DNA from: Tubulanus polymorphus
Taxonomy: Eukaryota > Nemertea > Palaeonemertea > Tubulaniformes > Tubulanidae
Reading direction: 5' to 3'
Length of the DNA: 64,000 bases
Assembly (NCBI RefSeq): GCF_964204645.1
Contig: NC_134032.1
Span: 13,634,275-13,698,274 of the forward strand
Each line of letters opens with the position of its first letter. Within the stretch, counting starts at the first letter, position 1. The notes under the pieces were generated by a model. It ran no database searches and was not told the DNA's origin. It saw nothing but the letters and a program-made list of their open reading frames with translations. The position numbers and the translations under genes were made by a program. Positions 36,721 through 50,300 of this stretch are shown here, one piece after another.

Positions 36721-36809
36721 CTGAAAGAAACAAATAGATGAAAAATACACTTCAAAAGATGATTAATAATTTCTTAAAGATGAAATTGAAATTCGGTCTG
36801 AATACAAAC

Positions 36810-36935
36810 CACTTATATTTCTATCACAATCAACAATGGACTGTAAGTGTCAAGGGCTGCTGCTGTTGAGGTCCCATTGATCAAAATAAAAATCTCTGTT
36901 GACTTGAGAAAATCAGCATCTTTCATGGTACTGAA
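36810..36935 (-). other. Exon-like module D (126 nt)
   Basis: The acceptor-like end is AGATTTTCAG before 36935, and the donor-like end is GTG then GTTTGT at 36809. In frame 1 it reads STMKDADFLKSTEIFILING... through poly-Ala to a TAA three bases before the donor; the other two frames stop early. Other D modules use GTATGT as the donor. As a full exon it cannot be translated through, which argues for a noncoding or decayed nature. Confidence 0.4.
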
Positions 36936-39049
36936 CTGAAAATCTGAAAATAAAAGAAAAGATAATTACATTTTCAAATTTAGAAACAGATAGGGAGGAT
37001 GGATTTTCCAATAATTATACTTTTAGTCGCATACCGCAGTACTAAAATACCAAGTTCACCACACATTGTCTCAGTAGGGGTCGATTCTGTAGGAGATTCT
37101 GTATCCATCTTACTAACATGGTACTAAACATAGAATAAGAGAGTCTTTATGAATTTATTTTCAAACATAGAAACAAATAGGATGGATTTCGAATTTATTG
37201 CAATTCTACTCACATTCTGCAGTAAATGGATGCAATGCATACCAGACAGAGTCTTGGGGGTTGATTCCGCAGCACTTGGAATCCATTTCACACGGCATTG
37301 ACAACTGAAAATAAAATGAAAGATTCATTTTGCATTTATTTTCAAACTTAGAGAACAAAAGGGAGAATTTCCAAATTACACGTTTCTCCTCACATTCTGT
37401 GGCATTTTGTCACATGAATAATCTGTTTGTGAATAGATGATGATATCGCACCTCATCTGAAAGAAACAAATAAATGAAAAATACACACTTCAATCAGATG
37501 ATTAATAATTTCTGTTAAAACAAAATTGATTTCGGTCTGAATACAAACCACATTTCTATGGTAATCAACAATGGACAGTAAGAGTCGGGGGCTGCTGCTG
37601 CTGCTCAGGCCAGGTCAAAATGACGTTCTTTATGGACTTGTTCATTACGAAGAGAGGATCAACCTTTTACATGATGTTGAACTGAAAATAAAACGAATCA
37701 TTTTTCATTAATTTTCAAGCATAGAAACCAATAGGAAGATATTCCAGTTTCACACTTTTCTACTCACATTCTACAGCACTTGGATATCAAGTTTACCAGA
37801 AAGTGTTTCACTAGGGGTAAATTCTGTAGCACTTGGAATCCATCTTTTATCGGAATGAACTGTAAATATAATGAAAGATTCATTTTTCACACCTTGTAAA
37901 CTAAAGGGTGGATTCTGAATTTCCATTTAAAAATTTCTTCTCACATTCTGTAGTACTTAGATGCTGAGTTCACCAGACAAAGTCTCCCTGACGGTTGTTT
38001 CTACAATACTTTGATATGAAAGTTGCTAAGACAGCTTCTCACCAGTGACAGATTCTGCAGCACTCTGAATCCAATTGTGGAATTTGTAAATGATTCCACA
38101 CCAGGCATTTCTAAATAAGTACAAAATTATATAGAAGATGAGTATTAAATGGGGCAGCCAAAAGCGGGCATAATTGATAATGGGTATCAAATTCATATAT
38201 GATTTACTTGCAATCAATGTCACATGAATGGTCTGTTTGCGAATAGATGATGATATTGCACCTCATCTGAAAGAAACAAATAGATGAAAAATACACACTT
38301 CAATCAGATGATTAATCAGATGATTAATAATTTCTTTAAAATGAAATTTAATTTTGGTCTGAATACAAACCAGTTATATTTCTATCATAATCAACAATGG
38401 ACTGTAAGTGTCAAGGGCTGCTGCTGTTGAGGTCCCATTGATCAAAATAAAAATCTCTGTTGACTTGAGAGAATCAGCATCTTTCATGGAATTGAACTGA
38501 AAATCTGAAAATAAAAGATAAATACATTTTCAAATTTGGAAACAGATAGGGAGGATGGATTTTCCAATAATTACACTTTTACTCACATCTATACTGCAGT
38601 ACTAAAATACCAAGTTCATCGCACATTGTCTCAGTAGGGGTCGATTCCGTACTTGAAATCTAAACATGGCAATGAACTGAAAATAAAATGAAAGATTCAT
38701 TTGAATATATTTTCAAACTTAGAAAACAAAAGGGAGAGTTTTTAATTTCTAATTTTACACATTTCTCCTCATATTCTGTGGCACTTGCATGCTAAGTTCC
38801 TCAGACAGTCTCACTGAGGGTCGAGTCTACAGTAGTTGCATATTGTTGATCAGTCAGCGAGTTGCAAGTTGATCAGCTTCTCACCAGTGACAGATTCTGC
38901 AGCACTCTTGAATCCAATTGTGGAATTTGTGAACGATTCTACGTTACACCAGGCATTTCTAAATCAGAACAAAATTGTATAAAAGGCGAGTATTTGCCAA
39001 AGAGGAAGCAAAAAATGGGAAAAATTGATAATGGCTGATATCAAAATAT

Positions 39050-41725
39050 GCTTTACTTAATCGGAATCAATGTTGAAGGAATGATCTGTTTGTGAAGAGA
39101 TGTTGAGAGAAGATATTTCAGCACCTAAAAACATAAAATAGATGAAAAACTCATTTCTAAAGATGATATGACTTCCTTAAAAGAAAATTGAATTTTGGTC
39201 TGAATATACATACCACTTATATTTTGATTGTTATCAACGATGATTAGTTTCGGGGGCTGCTGCTGCTAGACTAGATCAAAATGATGTTCTTTATGGACTT
39301 GTTCATTACATAGAGGATCGACCTTTAACATGACGTTGAACTGGAAATAGAATAAAACATTCTCCATTAATTCATTTTCAAACATTGAAACCAATAGGGA
39401 GGATTCCAATGTCACACTATTCTACTCACATTCTACAGCACTTGAACGTCAAGTTTACCAGAAAGTGTTTCACTAAGGGTAAATTCTGCAGCATTTGGAA
39501 TCCAACTCTCATGGGAACAAACTGAAAATATAATGAAAGATTCATCACAAATATATTTTCACTCCTAGAAAACAAAATGGGGTCCAAGATTACACATTTC
39601 TTCTCACATACTGTAGCACACCGATGCCGAGTTCACCAGTCTCTAACTGATGGTAGATTCTACAATTCTCGGATATCAAGTTGATCAGACAGCGTCTCAC
39701 CAGTGACAGATTCTGCAGCACTTTGAATCCAATTGTGGAATTTGTGAACGATTCTACACCAGTCGTTTCTAAATAAGTACAGAATTATATAGGAGATGAG
39801 TATTATCCTAAAGTGGCAGCCAAACGAAGCATAATTGATAATGGATATCAAACTCATATATGATTTACTTGGAATCAATGTCGCATGAATGGTCTGTTTG
39901 CAAATAGATGATGATATTGCACCTCATCTGAAAGAAACAAATGGATGAAAAATACACACTTCAAAAGATGATTAATAATTTCTTAAAGATGAAATTGAAT
40001 TTCGGTCTGAATACAAACCAGTTATATTTCTATCATAATCAACGATTGACTGTTAAGCATCAAGGGCTGCTGCTGTTGAGGTCCCATTGATCAAAATAAA
40101 AATTTCTGTTGACTTGAGAGAATCAACCTCTTTCATGGTACTGAACTGAAAATAAAAGAAAAGATTCTCAATAAATACATTTTCAAATTTAGAAACTGAT
40201 AGGTATGGGTTTTCAATTCTACTCACATACTGCAGTACTAAAATACCAAGTTCACCACAGATTGTCTCAGTATGGGGTCGATTCTGTAGGTGATTCTGTA
40301 TCCATCTTACTAACATGGTACTGAACATAGAATAAGAGAGTCTTCACGAATTCTATTTCAAACATAGAAACTTATGGGGTGGATTTCAAATTCTTTGCAT
40401 TTCTACTCACATTCTGCAGCACTTGGATACAATGCATACCGGACAGAGTCTCACTTGGGGGTTGATTCTGCAGCACTTGGAATACATTTCACACAGCAAT
40501 GAACTGAAAAATAAAATGGAAGATTGATTTTTGAATATATTTTCAAACTTAGAAAACAAAAAGGAGAATTTTTGATTTCCAATTTTACACATTTCTCCTC
40601 ACATTCTGTGGCACTTCCATGCCGAGTTCCTCAGACAGTCTCACTGAGGGTCGAGTCTACAATACTTGCATATTGTTGATCAGTCAGCGAGTTGCAAGTT
40701 GATCAGCTTCTCACCAGTGACAGATTCTGCAGCACTCTGAATCCAATTGTGGAATTTGTGAACAATTCTACACCAAACATTTCTAAATCAGAACAAAATT
40801 GTATAAAAGGCGAGTATTTGCAAAAAAAGGGAAGCCAAAAATGGGAATATATGGTAATGGCTGATATCAAAATATGCTTTACTTTATCAGAATCAATGTT
40901 GAAGGAATGATCTGTTTGTGAAGAGATGTTGAGAGAAGATATTTCAGCATCTAAAAACATAGAATAGATGAAAAACTCATTTCTAAAGATGATATGACTT
41001 CCTTAAAAGAAAATTGAATTTTGGTCTGAATATACATACCACTTATATTTTGATTGTTATCAACGATGATTAGTTTCGGGGGGCTGCTGCTGCTAGACTA
41101 GATCAAAATGATGTTCTTTATGGACTTGTTCATTACATAGAGGATCGACCTTTAACATGACGTTGAACTGGAAATAGAATAAAACATTCTCCATTAATTC
41201 ATTTTCAAACATAGAAACCAATAGGGAGGATTCCAATGTCACACTATTCTACTAACATTCTACAGCACTTGACCGTCAAGTTTACCAGAAAGTGTTTCAC
41301 TAAGGGTAAATTCTGCAGCACTTGGAATCCAACTCTCATGGGAACAAACTGAAAATATAATGAAAGATTCATCACAAATATATTTTCACTCCTAGAAAAC
41401 AAAATGGGGTCCAAGATTACACATTTCTTCTCACATACTGTAGCACACCGATGCCGAGTTCACCAGTCTCTAACTGATGGTAGATTCTACAACTCTCGGA
41501 TATCAAGTTGATCAGACAGCGTCTTACCAGCAACAGATTCTGCAGCACTTTGAATCCAATTGTGGAATTTGTGAACGATTCTACACCAGTCGTTTCTAAA
41601 TAAGTACAGAATTATATAGGAGATGAGTATTATCCTAAAGTGGCAGCCAAACGAAGCATAATTGATAATGGATATCAAACTCATATATGATTTACTTGGA
41701 ATCAATGTCGCATGAATGTTCTGTT
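39050..41725 (-). repeat. Block P, partial copy
   Basis: It matches 28270-30946 at an offset of 10779-10780 with very few differences. D modules lie at 39256, 40067 and 41084. It overlaps the left part of block Q, showing that P and Q are pieces of one larger unit of about 10 kb. Confidence 0.87.
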
Positions 41726-44510
41726 TGCAAATAGATGATGATATTGCACCTCATCTGAAAGAAACAAATAGATGAAAAATACACTTCAAAAGATGATTAA
41801 TAATTTCTTTAAAATGAAATTGAATTTCGGTCTGAATACAAACCACATATATTTCTATCACAATCAACGATGAACTGTAAGTGTCGAGGGCTGTTGCTGT
41901 TGAGGTCCCATTGATCAAAATAAAAATTTCTGTTGACTTGAGAGAATAAACCTCTTTCATGGTACTGTAAAAGAAAAGATTCTCAATAAATACATTTTCA
42001 AATTTAGAAACTGATAGGTACGGGTTTTCAATAATTACACTTTTACTCACATTCTGCAGCACTAAAATACCAAGTTCACCACAGATTGTCTCAGTAGGGG
42101 TCGATTCTGTAGGAGATTCTGTATCCATCTTACTAACATGGTACTGAACATAGAATAAGAGAGTCTTTACGAATTCAATTTCAAACATAGAGACTTATGG
42201 GGTGGATTTCAAATTCTTTGCATTTCTACTCACATTTTGTAGCACTTGGATGCAATTCAGCGAGTCAGCGAGTTGCAAGTCGATCAGCATCTCACCAGTG
42301 ACAGATTCTGCAGCACTCTTGAATCCAATTGTGGAATTTGTGAATGATTCTACACCAGGGGTTTCTGAATCAGTACAAAATTGCATAAAAGGTGAATATT
42401 TGCAAAAAAGGGAAGCCAAAAATGGGAATAAATGGTAATGGCTGATATCAAAATATGCTTTACTTTATCGGCATCAACGTTGAAGGAATGTTCTGTTTGT
42501 GAAGAGATGTTGAGAGAAGATATTTCAGCATCTAAAAACATGTAATAGATGGAAAACTCATTTCTAAAGATAATTGATGAATTCTTTAAAAGAAAATTGA
42601 ATTTCGGTCAGCATACATACCACATTTCGATAGTAATCAATGAGGAACTCTAAGTGTCAGGGGCTTCTGCTGCTGCTCAGACTTGATCTGAATAATGTTC
42701 TTTATGGACTTGTTCATTATTTAGAGGATCAACCTTTTACATCACGTTGAACTGAAAATAAAATAAATCATATTTCATTAATTCATTTTCAAACATAGAA
42801 ACCAATAGGAAGATATTCAAATTTCACTCTTTTCTACTCACATTCTGCAGCACTTGGATGTTAAGTTTACCAGAAAGTGTTTCATTAGGGGTAAATTCTG
42901 CAGCACTTGAAATCCATCTCTTATCGGAATGAACTGAAAATATAATGAACGATTCATCACAAATATATTTTCACACCTAGAAAACAAATGTGGTCCAAGA
43001 TTACACATTTCTTCTCACATTCCGAAGCACTTCAATGCTGAGTTCATCAGTCTCTCACTGAGAGTTGATTCCACAACACTTGCATATCAAGTAGATCAGA
43101 CAGCGTCTCACCAGTGACAGATTCTGCAGCATCCCGAATCCAAATGTGGAATTGTGAATGATTCCACACCAGGCATTTCTAAATCAGTACAAAATTATAT
43201 AGAAGGTGAGTACTAGCTAAAAGTGGTGGCCAAAAGCGGGCATAATTAATGATGGATATCAAACTTATATGATTTACTTGGAATCAATGTCACATGAATG
43301 ATCTGTTTGTGAATAGATGATGATATTGCACCACATCTGAAAGAAACAAAAAAATGAAAAATGCACTTCAATAGATGATTAATGATTTCTTTAAAAGAAA
43401 ATTGATTTCGGTCTGAATACAAACCACATTTCTATCGTAATCAACAATGGACTGTAAGAGTCGGGGGCTGCTGCTGCTGCTCAGGCCAGGTCAAAATGAC
43501 GTTCTTTATGGACTTGTTCATTACGAAGAGAGGATCAACCTTTTACATGATGTTGAACTGAAAATAAAACGAATCATTTTTCATTAATTTTCAAGCATAG
43601 AAACCAATAGGAAGATATTCCAGTTTCACACTTTTCTACTCACATTCTACAGAACTTGGATATCAAGTTACCAAAAAGTGTTTCACTTGGGGTAAATTCT
43701 GTAGCACTTGGAATCCATCTCTTATCGGAATGAACTGTAAACATAATGATAGATTCATTTTTCACACCTTGTAAACTAAAGGGTGGATTCTGAATTTCCA
43801 TTTAAAAATTTCTTCTCACATTCTGTAGTACTTAGATGCTGAGTTCACCTGACAAAGTCTCCCTGACGGTTGTTTCTACAATACTTGGATATGAAAGTTG
43901 CTAAGACAGCTTCTCACCAGTGACAGATTCTGCAGCACTCTGAATCCAATTGTGGAATTTGTAAATGATTCCACACCAGGCATTTCTAAATAAGTACAAA
44001 ATTATATAGAAGATGAGTATTAAATGTGGTGGCCAAAAGCGGGCATAATTGATAATGGGTATCAAATTCATATATGATTTACTTGCAATCAATGTCACAT
44101 GAATGATTTGTTTGCGAATAGATGATGATATTGCACCTCATCTGAAAGAAACAAATAGATGGAAAATACACACTTCAATCAGATGATTAATAATTTCTTT
44201 AAAATGAAATTGAATTTCGGTCTGAACACAAACCAGTTATATTTCTATCACAATCAACGATGCACTGTAAGTGTCGAGGGCTGCTGCTGTTGAGGTCCCA
44301 TTGATCAAAATAAAAATTTCTGTTGACTTGAGAGAATCAACCTCTTCCATGGTACTGAACATCTGAAAGTAAAAGAAAAGATTCTCAATAAATACATTTT
44401 CAAATTTAGAAACTGATAGGTACGGGTTTTCAATAATTACACTTCTACTCACATACTGCAGCACTAAAATACCAAGTTCACCACATATGGTCTCAGTAGG
44501 GGTCGATTCT
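39090..44510 (-). repeat. Block Q, first copy
   Basis: About 5.4 kb is repeated at 49243-54663 with an offset of exactly 10153 at many checked points. D modules lie at 39256, 40067, 41084, 41889, 42665, 43470 and 44281. The match ends in an A module where the next text switches from gaattcaatttcaaacatag to gaatttattttcaaacaaag. Confidence 0.88.
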
Positions 44511-44701
44511 GTAGGAGATTCTGTATCCATCTTACTAACATGGTACTGAACATAGAATAAGAGAGTCTTCACGAATTCAATTTCAAACATAGAAACCAAT
44601 GGGGTGGATTTCAAATTCTTTGCATTTCTACTCATATTCTGCAGCACTTGGATACAATGCATACCGGACAGAGTCTCACTTGGAGGTTGATTCTGCAGCA
44701 C
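44237..44701 (-). other. Open frame through two A modules and a D module
   Basis: A 154-codon frame runs through A, spacer, A, spacer and D without a stop, because both spacers (about 90 bp) happen to be open. Relatives are at 31087-31545 (152 codons), 54390-54866 and 61823-62299 (158 codons each). All end at the TAA just before the D-module donor. The spacers keep GT and AG-like ends, so the frame is more likely read-through of intron-like DNA than a protein. No known domain is recognised. Confidence 0.3.
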
Positions 44702-45998
44702 TTGGAATCCATTTCATACGGCAATGAACTGAAAATAAAATGAAAGATTGATTTTTGAATATATTTTCAAACTTAGAAAACAAAAGGGGAATTCATATTT
44801 CCTAATTACACTTTTCTCCTCACATTCTGTGGCACTTGCATGCTGAGTTCATCAGACAGTCTCACTGAGGGTCGAGTCTACAATAGTTGCATATCAAGTT
44901 GATCAGACAGCGTCTCACCAGTGACAGTTTCTGCAGCAATTTGAATCCAATTGTGGAATTTGTGAACGATTCTACACCAGGCGTTTCTAAATCAGTACAA
45001 AATTATATAAAAAGTGAGTATTATCCAAAAGTGAAAGCCAAAAATGGGAATAATTGGTAAATGGCTGATATCAAACTTCGATAATATGTTTTACTCACTC
45101 AGAATCAATGTCAAATAAATGTTCTGTTTGTGACAAAATGTTGAGAGAAGAGACTCAGCATCTAAAAACATAAAATAGATGAAAAACTCATTTCTAAAGA
45201 TGATTGATCATTTTGGTCTGAGTACATACCACTTATAATTTCGATTGTAATCAATTATATGAACTGTAAGTGCTGCTGCTGCTGCTCCTCAGGCCATATC
45301 AAAATGATGTTCTGTATGGACTAACTTGTTCATTACTTAGAGAATCAGCCTTTTACATGGTATTGAACTGAAAATAGAATAAAACATTCCCAATTAATTC
45401 ATTTTCAAACATAGAATCCAATAGGGAGGATTTCCAATTCAGCACAATTTCTACTCACATTCTGCAGCACTTGGATATCAAGTTTACCAGAAAGTGTTTC
45501 ACTAGGGGTAAATTCTGTAGCACTTGGAATTCAACTCACATAGGAATGAACTGTAAATATAATGAAAGATTAATTTTTCACACCTTGTAAACCAAATGGT
45601 GGATTCTAAATTTCCATTTAAGAATTTCTTCTCACATTCTGTAGTACTTAGATGCTGAGTTCACCAGACAAAGTCTCCCTGACGGTTGTTTCTACAATAC
45701 TTTGATATGAAAGTTGCTAAGACAGCTTCTCACCAGTGACAGATTCTGCAGCACTACGAATCCAGTAGTGGAATTTGTAAATGATTCCACACCAGGCATT
45801 TCTAAATCAGTACAAAATTATATAGAAGATGAGTATTAGCTTAAAAGTGTATGAAAATGGATGAAAAATACACTTCAAAGGATGATTAATAATTTCTTTA
45901 AAATGAAAGTGAATTTCGGTCTGAATACAAACCAGTTATATTTCTATCACAATCAACAATGCACTGTAAGTGTCAAGGGCTGCTGCTGTTGAGGTTCC
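44240..45998 (-). repeat. Block T, first copy
   Basis: It matches 58515-60272 at an offset of about 14274-14278. D modules lie at 44281, 45269 and 45980. At 45998 the first copy continues with attgatcaaaat, whereas the second copy jumps to other array text. Confidence 0.83.
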
Positions 45999-47396
45999 AT
46001 TGATCAAAATATAAATCTCTGTTGACTTAAGAGAATCAGCATCTTTCATGGAACTGAAAATCTGAAAATAAAAGAAAAGATTCTCGATAAATACATTTTC
46101 AAATTTAGAAAAAAATTGGGATTTTCCAATAATTACACTTCTACTCACATACTGCAGCACTAAAATACCAAGTTCACCACACATTGTCTCAGTAGGGGTC
46201 GATTCTGTAGGAGATTCTGTATCCATCTTACAAACATGGTACTGAACATAGAATAAGAGAGTCTTCACGAATTCAATTTCTAACATGGAAACTTATGGGG
46301 TGGATTTCAAATTCTTTGCATTTCTACTCACATTTTGTAGCACTTGGATGCAATTCAGCGAGTCAGCGAGTTGCAAGTAGATCCACGTCTCACCAGTGAC
46401 AGATTCTGCAGCACTCTTGAATCCAATTGTGGAATTTGTGAATGATTCTACACCAGGGGTTTCTGAATCAGTACAAAATTGCATAAAAGGTGAATATTTG
46501 CAAAAAAGGGAAGCCAAAAATGGGAATAAATGGTAATGGCTGATATCAAAATATGCTTTACTTTATCGGCATCAACGCTGAAGGAATGTTCTGTTTGTGA
46601 AGAGATGTTGAGAGAAGATATTTCAGCATCTAAAAACATGTAATAGATGGAAAACTCATTTCTAAAGATAATTGATGAATTCTTTAAAAGAAAATTGAAT
46701 TTCGGTCAGCATACATACCACATTTCGATTGTAATCAATGATGAACTGTAAATGTCAGGGGCTTCTGCTGCTGCTGCTCAGACTTGATCAAAATAATGTT
46801 CTTTAAGGACTTGTTCATTACTTAGAGGATCAACCTTTTACATCAAGTTGAACTGAAAATAAAATAAATCATTTTTCATTAATTCATTTTCAAACATAGA
46901 AACCAATAGGAAGATATTCAAATTTCACTCTTTTCTACTCACATTCTGCAGCACTTGGATGTTAAGTTTACCAGAAAGTGTTTCACAAAGGGTAAATTCT
47001 GCAGCACTTGAAATCCATCTCTTATCGGAATGAACTGAAAATATAATGATAGATTCATCACAAATATATTTTCACACCTAGAAAACAAATGTGGTCCAAG
47101 ATTACACATTTCTTCTCACATTGCGAAGCACTTCAATGCCGAGTTCATCAGTCTCTCACTGAGAGTTGATTCCACAACACTTGCATATCAAGTTGATCAG
47201 ACAGCGTCTCACCAGTGACAGATTCTGCAGCATCCCGAATCCAAATGTGGAATTGTGAATGATTCCACACCAGGCATTTCTAAATCAGTACAAAATTATA
47301 TAGAAGGTGAGTATTAGCTAAAAGTGGCGGCCAAAAGCGGGCATAATTAATGATGGATATCAAACTTATATGATTTACTTGGAATCAATGTCACAT
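45999..47396 (-). repeat. Cassettes between T and the second P block
   Basis: A modules lie near 46150-46240, 46325-46370, 46935-47030 and 47120-47200, B near 46385-46460 and 47210-47285, C near 46570-46640, and D near 46763. The left part (46280-46740) closely resembles 42180-42640. Confidence 0.8.
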
Positions 47397-50300
47397 AAAT
47401 GATCTGTTTGTGAATAGATGATGATATCGCACCACATCTGAAAGAAACAAATAAATGAAAAATACACTTCAACACATGATTAATGATTTCTTTTAAAACA
47501 AAATTGATTTCGGTCTGAATACAAACCACATTTCTATCGTAATCAACAATAGACAGTAAGAGTCGGGGGCTGCTGCTGCTGCTCAGGCCAGGTCAAAATG
47601 ACGTTCTTTATGGACTTGTTCATTACGAAGAGAGGATCAACCTTTTACATGATGTTGAACTGAAAATAAAATGAATCATTTTTAATTAATTTTCAAGCAT
47701 AGAAACCAATAGGAAGATATTCCAGTTTTACACTTTTCTACTCACATTCTACAGCACTTGGATATCAAGTTTACCAGAAAGTGTTTCACTAGGGGTAAAT
47801 TCTGTAGCACTTGGAATCCATCTCTTATCGGAATGAACTGTAAATATAATGAAAGATTCATTTTTCACACCTTGTAAACTAAAGGGTGGATTCTGAATTT
47901 CCATTTAAAAATTTCTTCTCACATTCTGTAGTACTTAGATGCTGAGTTCACCAGACAAAGTCTCCCTGACGGTTGTTTCTACAATACTTTGATATGAAAG
48001 TTGCTAAGACAGCTTCTCACCAGTGACAGATTCTGCAGCACTCTGAATCCAATTGTGGAATTTGTAAATGATTCTACACCAGGCATTTCTAAATAAGTAC
48101 AAAATTATATAGAAGATGAGTATTAAATGTGGTGGCCAAAAGCGGGCATAATTGATAATGGGTATCAAATTCATATATGATTTACTTGCAATCAATGTCG
48201 CATGAATGATCTGTTTGTGAATAGATGATGATATTGCAACTCATCTGAAAGAAACAAATAGATGGAAAATACACACTTCAATCAGATGATTAATAATTTC
48301 TTTAAAATGGAATTGAATTTCGGTCTGAACACAAACCAGTTATATTTCTATCACAATCAACAATGGACTGTAAGTGTCAAGGGCTGCTGCTGTTGAGGTC
48401 CCATTGATCAAAATAAAAATTTCTGTTGACTTGAGAGAATAAACCTCTTTCATGGTACTGTAAAAGAAAAGATTCTCAATAAATACATTTTCAAATTTAG
48501 AAACTGATAGGTACGGGTTTTCAATAATTACACTTTTACTCACATTCTGCAGCACTAAAATACCAAGTTCACCACATATTGTCTCAGTAGGGGTCGATTC
48601 TGTAGGAGATTCTGTATCCATCTTACATGGTACTGAACATAGAATAAGAGAGTTTTCACGAATTCAATTTCAAACATAGAAACCAATGGGGTGGATTTCA
48701 AATTCTTTGCATTTCTACTCACATTCTGCAGCACTTGGATACAATGCATACCGGACAGAGTCTCACTTGGGGGTTGATTCCGCAGCACTTGGAATCCATT
48801 TCACACGGCATTGACAACTGAAAATAAAATGACAGATTCATTTTGAATATATTTTCAAACTTAGAAAACAAAAAGAATTTTTAATTTCCAATTTTACACA
48901 TTTCTCCTCGCATTCTGTGGCACTTCCATGCTGAGTTCCTCAGACAGTCTCACTGAGGGTCGAGTCTACAATACTTGCATATTGTTGATCAGTCAGCAAG
49001 TTGCAAGTTGATCAGCTTCTCACCAGTGACAGATTGTGCAGCACTCTGAATCCAATTGTGGAATTTGTGAACAATTCTACACCAGACATTTCTAAATCAG
49101 AACAAAATTGTATAAAAGGTGAATATTTGCAAAAAAGGAAGCCAAAAATGGGAATAATTGGTAATGGCTGATATCAAGCTGATATCAAACTTTGAAAATA
49201 TACTTTACTTTATCGGTATCAATGTTGAAGGAATGTTCTGTTTGTGAAGAGATGTTGAGAGAAGATATTTCAGCACCTAAAAACATAAAATAGATGAAAA
49301 ACTCATTTCTAAAGATGATATGACTTCCTTAAAAGAAAATTGAATTTTGGTCTGAATATACATACCACTTATATTTTGATTGTTATCAACGATGATTAGT
49401 TTCGGGGGGCTGCTGCTGCTAGACTAGATCAAAATGATGTTCTTTATGGACTTGTTCATTACATAGAGGATCGACCTTTAACATGACGTTGAACTGGAAA
49501 TAGAATAAAACATTCTCCATTTATTCATATTCAAACATAGAAACCAATAGGGAGGATTCCAATGTCACACTATTCTACTAACATTCTACAGCACTTGAAC
49601 GTCAAGTTTACCAGAAAGTGTTTCACTAAGGGTAAATTCTGCAGCACTTGGAATCCAACTCTCATGGGAACAAACTGAAAACATAATGAAAGATTCATCA
49701 CAAATATATTTTCACTCCTAGAAAACAAAATGGGGTCCAAGATTACACATTTCTTCTCACATACTGTAGCACACCGATGCCGAGTTCACCAGTCTCTAAC
49801 TGATGGTAGATTCTACAACTCTCGGATATCAAGTTGATCAGACAGCGTCTTACCAGCAACAGATTCTGCAGCACTTTGAATCCAATTGTGGAATTTGTGA
49901 ACGATTCTACACCAGTCGTTTCTAAATAAGTACAGAATTATATAGGAGATGAGTATTATCCTAAAGTGGCAGCCAAACGAAGCATAATTGATAATGGATA
50001 TCAAACTCATATATGATTTACTTGCAATCAATGTGGCATGAATGATCTGTTTGTGAATAGATGATGATATTGCACCTCATCTGAAAGAAACAAATAGATG
50101 AAAAATACACACTTCAAAAGATGATTAATAATTTCTTAAAGATGAAATTGAATTTCGGTCTGAATACAAACCAGTTATATTTCTATCATAATCAACGATT
50201 GACTGTTAAGCATCAAGGGCTGCTGCTGTTGAGGTCCCATTGATCAAAATAAAAATTTCTGTTGACTTGAGAGAATCAACCTCTTTCATGGTACTGAACT

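Larger units (their letters stand above)
30941..39049 (-). repeat. Cassettes between the P and Q blocks
   Basis: Ten D modules lie at about 31112, 31841, 32651, 33628, 34170, 35148, 36004, 36857, 37591 and 38417. Unit 33628-34170 is only 540 bp, having lost an A module. The stretch at 37000-38410 is closely similar to 26050-27450 and 31270-32640. The best-formed complete cassette in the window, 36227-36935, is annotated module by module. Confidence 0.82.

Noticed and set aside
36840-36855. Plus-strand 5' splice sites of the form ggactgtaagtgtc next to CTG tracts, with upstream ttaatttcag in a few copies
   Set aside because: The AG is present only in some left-hand copies (for example near 4940) and is ttcgg in most others, whereas the minus-strand GT/AG pairs are more consistent.
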